Shown: positions 59,847 through 64,000 of the stretch, piece by piece
Layout of the letters: each line of letters starts with the position of its first letter
Numbering within the stretch: the first letter of the stretch is position 1
Assembly: GCA_003649205.1 (NCBI GenBank)
Contig: QMRC01000001.1
Location: 140,767 to 204,766 of the forward strand
From: Thermoprotei archaeon
Lineage (GTDB): Archaea; Thermoproteota; Thermoprotei; Thermoproteales; B15-G16
Direction: 5' to 3'
Length of the DNA: 64,000 nucleotides
Notes under the pieces: generated by a model
Told to the model about the DNA's origin: nothing
The model's database searches: none
Seen by the model: only the letters and a program-made list of their open reading frames with translations
Translations under genes and position numbers: made by a program

Positions 59847-60043
59847 TTTATGAGGTGTTTTAGTAACTTATTTGCTATCTCCATGTAGTAAGCTAAGGTG
59901 GTACTAGCTTGTGTAGCAGAGCAACACCATGTACGTCTCCAGTAGCTCCATTAGTTGTAAGGAGGTATTGAGTGCATTCCAGAGGAAGCTCAGTACAATT
60001 TCATTAAGCTAGGGTAATTGTTTAAGTGTAGGTTATTGTGAAA

Positions 60044-60053
60044 GCTTATATAG
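60044..60053 (+). promoter_or_regulatory. TATA box of the leuS gene
   Basis: GCTTATATAG about 70-80 bp upstream of ATG 60124, giving a leader of about 50 nt, unusually long for this window. Confidence 0.45.
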
Positions 60054-60123
60054 TTAATTTGTATGTTTTACGAGGACGAGGTGAAGTCTGTGGTGCAGAG
60101 CTTTCTATAAGGCTCTTGAGCAA

Positions 60124-63087
60124 ATGCTTCATGATCCTAGGGTTAGGGGTTTTGTAGAGTACTTAAGGAAGATTGAGAGTAAGTGGCAAAGGAAATGGAT
60201 GGAAGAAAGGGTTTTCGAGGCTGATCCTGATCCTAGCAAACCTAAGTTCTTCATAACAGTAGCATTTCCGTACCCCAATGCCCCTCAGCACCTAGGTCAC
60301 GTCAGGACATACAGCATAACTGATGTACATGCTAGGTACAGGAGAATGAAGGGGTATAACGTACTATTTCCAATGGGCTTCCACTACACAGGTACTCCGA
60401 TACTAGCAATGGCTAGGAGAATAGCTAGGGGAGATTCCGACCTAGTATGGTTACTTACAGAGGTGTATGGTGTACCTAAGGAGAAGCTACCTGAACTCAC
60501 TGATCCACTTAAACTAGCTAGGTACTTCCATCAGGAGATTAAGGAGGGCATGATTAGACTTGGCTATAGCATTGACTGGCGTAGAGAGTTCACTACAGTT
60601 GATCCTGAATTCAATAAGTTCATTGAGTGGCAATTCCTAAAGCTTAGGGAGAAGGGATTTATTGTCTCCGGTACCTACCCCATACCTTACTGTCCAAGCT
60701 GTGAGAATCCCGTTGGTATGCATGATACAGAGGACGATGTAGAACCTGAGGTAGCTGAGTTCACGGTGATTAAGTTCAGGTTAGAGGATGGTACAGTACT
60801 CCCAGTGGCAACCCTTAGACCAGAGACTATCTTTGGTGTTACAAACCTCTGGATTAATCCTGACGCCACTTACGTAGTGGCTGATGTCAATCAGGAAAGG
60901 TGGATTATATCGAGGGAGGCTGTTGAGAAGTTAAAGCATCAGAACTACAGCGTGGAGATTCTATCTGAAGTTCGTGGTTCTGATCTCATCGGTAAGTTCG
61001 TGCTAAATCCAGTAACTAATGAGAAGGTACCTGTACTACCAGCTACATTCGTTGATCCTGACTTTGCAACAGGTATAGTAATGTCGGTACCTGCTCACGC
61101 ACCCTTTGACTATGCAGCACTCAAGGACTTGAAACAGAGGTCTAGAGAGGTAGCTGAGAAGTACGGTCTACCTGAAGAACTCATTAAATCTATAGAGCCA
61201 AAGATAATCATTAAGGTAGATAGTACCCCTAAAGCCACTGCTGTTGAGTATGTCGAGAAGTACGGTATTAAGTCGCAGTCTGAGAAGCTAGCTCTCGAAT
61301 CTCTCACTCGAGAGGTATACTCACTGGAGTTACTTAGAGGGGTAATGCACGATAATACGCCTTATGCAGGAACATCAGTTAAGGATGCACGAGAGAAGGT
61401 GAAGGAGGATCTCACTTCACGAGGTTACGCTACTATAGTGTACGAGATTGTGAATAGACCTGTCTTCTGTAGGTGTAAGACAAAGGTTATAGTGAAGATA
61501 CTTCCAGATCAGTGGTTTATCGACTACGGTAATGAGAAGTGGAAGGAATTAGCTAGAGAGTGCTTAAGGAAGGTCAACATAATTCCACCTGAGATACGTA
61601 AGGAATTTGAAAACACTATTGAGTGGTTGAGGAGAAGACCATGTGCGAGGAAGAGAGGTTTAGGTACTAAGCTACCTTGGGATAGAAGGTGGGTTATCGA
61701 GTCGCTAAGTGACTCAACCATATACATGGCATTCTACACAATAATTCACCTCATAAGGAAGAACAGGATACCACCAGAGAAGTTAACGCCAGAATTCTTC
61801 GACTACATACTCCTAGGTATAGGAGATGTAGAGGAGCTATCGAAGAAGCTAGGAATACCTACGGAAGTACTTGAGGAAATTAGAAGGGAGTTCACCTACT
61901 GGTACCCCTGTGACGCTAGACACAGTGGAAAGGACTTAGTACCAAATCACTTAACATTCTACCTCTTCAATCATGCAGCAATATTCCCTGAGGATAAGTG
62001 GCCTAGATCGATAGTTGTCAATGGTTGGGTACTACTTGAAAAGCAGAAGATGTCTAAGTCAAAGGGTAACATAATTCCTGTACGTAAAGCACTTGAGCTA
62101 CTTCCAGCAGATGTCATAAGGTTAACCATACTATCAGCTGCTGAGTTGATGCAGGATGCTGATTTCTCGCTTGAAGGTGTTAAGACTTCGATAGACATAC
62201 TGTCCAAGATGTATACACTCATTAGGAAGGTAGTGGAGATGGGTAGACCGGGACCCGTGAAGAGTACTGAGTTAACGTACTGTGACAAGATCTTCATTAA
62301 CAAGGTTAAGTTGCTGATTAAGGAAATAGATGAGTCACTGAGTAGATTGAGAATTAGGGATGCAGTGCAGAAGGCTTACTTCAGTATGTACAATTTTGTT
62401 ATGGACTACTTATCGCTTGTAGAAGATGAGATGAGTGACGAGAGGAGGCGAGAAGTGATTAAGTATGTGCTGTGGTATGTGATCGATAAGTGGATTAGGG
62501 TCATTGCTCCTTTCACACCACACATAGCTGAAGAGCTTTGGTCTATGATTGATGGTGAAGGTTTTGTATCCATTGCTAGGTGGCCTGAAGTAAGGGATGA
62601 GGAGATTGATTACAGCTATGTCCTAGCTGATGAGTACATCAAGAGGTTAGTAGATGATATCTCTGCTGTTGTGAGAGCTACAGGAAAGAAACCTAGCAGA
62701 GTGTTCATTTACGTTGCTAAGAGAGAACACCTAGAGCTACTACGCAAGGTACTACACTACATAAGTACCGAGAAGCTTAGTGCTAGCGAAGCTGTTCGTA
62801 AGGTACTCAGTGAGGTCAAGGATCGTGAACTCAAGAAGTGGCTTGGTGAGAGAATGAAGAAGTTCATTGAGTACGTTGTCACAATTCCAGAGCTAATGAG
62901 GGATCTAGTGATTAGAGGAGTACCTATAGACGAGTATAGTGTGCTGAAGGAAGGTAGTAAGTACTTAGCTAAGTTACTGCACTGTAGTGAAGTCATTGTG
63001 TATCACTACGATGATCCTGAGAGGTATGATCCAGCAGGTAGGAGTAAACTAGCACTACCACTTAGACCGGCAATATACATCGAGTAG
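60124..63087 (+). CDS. leuS: Leucyl-tRNA synthetase, archaeal type
   Basis: A 987-residue class I aminoacyl-tRNA synthetase. The HIGH motif is HLGH (56-59), in FPYPNAPQHLGHVRTYS. The editing domain contains LRPETIFGVTNLW, and KMSKS is at 642-646 with the expected ASN/SKG context. The C-terminal anticodon-binding region includes FTPHIAEELW. Length is typical of archaeal LeuRS. The next gene begins 6 bp after its stop. Confidence 0.97.
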   Translation: MLHDPRVRGFVEYLRKIESKWQRKWMEERVFEADPDPSKPKFFITVAFPYPNAPQHLGHVRTYSITDVHARYRRMKGYNVLFPMGFHYTGTPILAMARRIARGDSDLVWLLTEVYGVPKEKLPELTDPLKLARYFHQEIKEGMIRLGYSIDWRREFTTVDPEFNKFIEWQFLKLREKGFIVSGTYPIPYCPSCENPVGMHDTEDDVEPEVAEFTVIKFRLEDGTVLPVATLRPETIFGVTNLWINPDATYVVADVNQERWIISREAVEKLKHQNYSVEILSEVRGSDLIGKFVLNPVTNEKVPVLPATFVDPDFATGIVMSVPAHAPFDYAALKDLKQRSREVAEKYGLPEELIKSIEPKIIIKVDSTPKATAVEYVEKYGIKSQSEKLALESLTREVYSLELLRGVMHDNTPYAGTSVKDAREKVKEDLTSRGYATIVYEIVNRPVFCRCKTKVIVKILPDQWFIDYGNEKWKELARECLRKVNIIPPEIRKEFENTIEWLRRRPCARKRGLGTKLPWDRRWVIESLSDSTIYMAFYTIIHLIRKNRIPPEKLTPEFFDYILLGIGDVEELSKKLGIPTEVLEEIRREFTYWYPCDARHSGKDLVPNHLTFYLFNHAAIFPEDKWPRSIVVNGWVLLEKQKMSKSKGNIIPVRKALELLPADVIRLTILSAAELMQDADFSLEGVKTSIDILSKMYTLIRKVVEMGRPGPVKSTELTYCDKIFINKVKLLIKEIDESLSRLRIRDAVQKAYFSMYNFVMDYLSLVEDEMSDERRREVIKYVLWYVIDKWIRVIAPFTPHIAEELWSMIDGEGFVSIARWPEVRDEEIDYSYVLADEYIKRLVDDISAVVRATGKKPSRVFIYVAKREHLELLRKVLHYISTEKLSASEAVRKVLSEVKDRELKKWLGERMKKFIEYVVTIPELMRDLVIRGVPIDEYSVLKEGSKYLAKLLHCSEVIVYHYDDPERYDPAGRSKLALPLRPAIYIE

Positions 63088-63093
63088 GTAGAA

Positions 63094-63720
63094 GTGAAGA
63101 ACTTGAAGCTAAATACCCTACTAGAGATTCGTACCAAAAAATTAAGAGATCTTGAGTTCATTGAGTTAAAACCAATTCAAGCACTCCTCCTCTTTCTATC
63201 TCAAGAACCTAAGGGATTTAGTAGCTATTTAAAACTACACCTAGCCATATTTCACGTACATGACTTAGTTCCTTACAATTTCATGGTAACACCATTCATG
63301 CCCTACAGCTCTGAACTTGAAAACGATATTGAGCAGTTACGTAGGTTGAGATTGCTTGAGTTCAGGTACAGGAAGTACTACAGTGGTAGGGTGTGTGAGA
63401 TCGTGGTTACTAATCGAGGAATTGAAATCAGTAATCATTTGCTCAATCTCGTTCGTAAAGGTAGCATTTTGCTATGGTCATCACTCATAGTGAAGGGAAA
63501 GGATTACGTGAGTAGGTTACGGTACATGAAGAGATTACTCGCTGAGTTACCTATGAGGAAGCTAGTAATGAGCTATATCGTGAAGTTCCTATTTAGAAGT
63601 AATGAAGTGATCTTCAAGCATGATCTGAGTAATCTCAAGAAACTAGCTCTGTACGAAGCTTTATCGGTAATCTCAGCAGATACTTCTTCAGACCTATACA
63701 TATTAATCCCTTCATACTAG
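63094..63720 (+). CDS. Hypothetical archaeal protein, possible winged helix
   Basis: A 208-residue soluble protein. The N-terminal half (ELKPIQALLLFLSQEPKGFSSYLKLHLAIFHV, then ELENDIEQLRRLRLLEFRYRKYYSGRVCEIVVTNRGIEI) reads like a helix-turn-helix with a wing, as in uncharacterised archaeal proteins of this size. No catalytic motif. Possibly co-transcribed with leuS (6-bp gap). Confidence 0.65.
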   Translation: MKNLKLNTLLEIRTKKLRDLEFIELKPIQALLLFLSQEPKGFSSYLKLHLAIFHVHDLVPYNFMVTPFMPYSSELENDIEQLRRLRLLEFRYRKYYSGRVCEIVVTNRGIEISNHLLNLVRKGSILLWSSLIVKGKDYVSRLRYMKRLLAELPMRKLVMSYIVKFLFRSNEVIFKHDLSNLKKLALYEALSVISADTSSDLYILIPSY

Positions 63721-63990
63721 TTCAAGAATGGAGTTTATGAAGGTATCAGCACCAACTACTCTACATCCAAGTACTTTAAGTACCTGAGGAACAATATTGG
63801 ATAGCCTAATCGAGCGCATCCTACCTATTTTCCTCCTCAATCTGGCGTACAAGCAATCGGGAATTACTACCAGTACATCACCCCTCTCAAGACCTCTAGG
63901 TTCAACTTCACTACTCAACACTACAATGCGTGTAATACCTTGAACTGGGTTCTTCAGATGAACTTCATATCCTAGGTACTCAACCTCCAT
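63712..63990 (-). CDS. Hypothetical protein at window end
   Basis: A 92-residue protein starting at ATG 63990, overlapping the convergent gene by 9 bp. Beta-rich N-terminus (GITRIVVLSSEVEPRGLERGDVLVVIP) and helical C-terminus. Not recognised. Only 10 bases remain upstream, so its context is not visible. Confidence 0.55.
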   Translation of the reverse strand: MEVEYLGYEVHLKNPVQGITRIVVLSSEVEPRGLERGDVLVVIPDCLYARLRRKIGRMRSIRLSNIVPQVLKVLGCRVVGADTFINSILELV

Positions 63991-64000
63991 ACCTAGTAGC

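Overview
The window comes from a hyperthermophilic archaeon, most likely a member of the Thermoproteota (Crenarchaeota). The evidence is ribosomal protein L15e, an archaeal leucyl-tRNA synthetase, TATA-box promoters with near-leaderless starts, tRNAs with encoded CCA, a tRNA-Lys with an anticodon-loop intron, an aldehyde:ferredoxin oxidoreductase and several radical SAM enzymes. Its most unusual feature for an archaeon is a full sugar phosphotransferase system (PTS). PTS genes are established for haloarchaea and for Thermofilum pendens, so a Thermofilum-like relative is possible, but I cannot place the species. Region 1 (0-12.4 kb): a minus-strand carbohydrate operon encodes two FGGY sugar kinases that share identical DNA blocks, two DeoC-type aldolases, a small ferredoxin and a tungsten aldehyde oxidoreductase. 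The inferred flow is sugar, sugar phosphate, aldehyde plus triose phosphate, then acid plus reduced ferredoxin. Divergent from it lies an intact ascorbate-family PTS permease (UlaA/EIIC) and a HAD phosphatase. Downstream is a graveyard of PTS genes: a truncated HPr without its phosphorylatable His, a frameshifted UlaB (EIIB) and a broken second UlaA. Region 2 (12.4-24.2 kb): tRNA-Ser, a HEPN/MNT toxin-antitoxin-like pair, threonine synthase, a winged-helix regulator divergent from a complete ECF vitamin-type transporter (S, A, A, T), tRNA-Leu, glycerate 2-kinase, an AmmeMemoRadiSam-type radical SAM enzyme, a Cys/Met-metabolism PLP enzyme and intron-containing tRNA-Lys. Region 3 (24.2-33.3 kb): a surface beta-propeller-like protein, then a minus-strand cluster of unknown function (ABC ATPase, ABC permease, radical SAM, winged helix, AAA+ ATPase, two unrecognised proteins), then a small ORF coupled to an aspartyl-protease-like gene carrying an in-frame TAG. 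Region 4 (33.3-44.5 kb): a two-subunit UxaA-type dehydratase, a second HEPN/MNT pair, glutamine-fructose-6-phosphate aminotransferase, and the functional mannose-family PTS: enzyme I, EIIA, EIIB, a fused EIIC-EIID and HPr, with a P-loop ATPase and PIN-like protein after HPr. Region 5 (44.5-64 kb): tRNA-Asp, a compact RuvC-fold protein with a TnpB-like zinc ribbon followed by structured-RNA candidates, a PhnP-like hydrolase, a ribbon-helix-helix regulator with a perfect palindromic operator, pyruvate kinase, a second radical SAM/ATPase pair, methyltransferases, a tyrosine phosphatase, a longin-like/methyltransferase/small-GTPase cassette, L15e, a flavoprotein, an MDP-1 phosphatase, another radical SAM protein and LeuRS. 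The candidates most worth following are the RuvC/zinc-ribbon gene with its RNA-like 3' region, the complete archaeal PTS beside a decaying second PTS, the gene conversion between the kinases, and the unexplained radical SAM/ATPase clusters.
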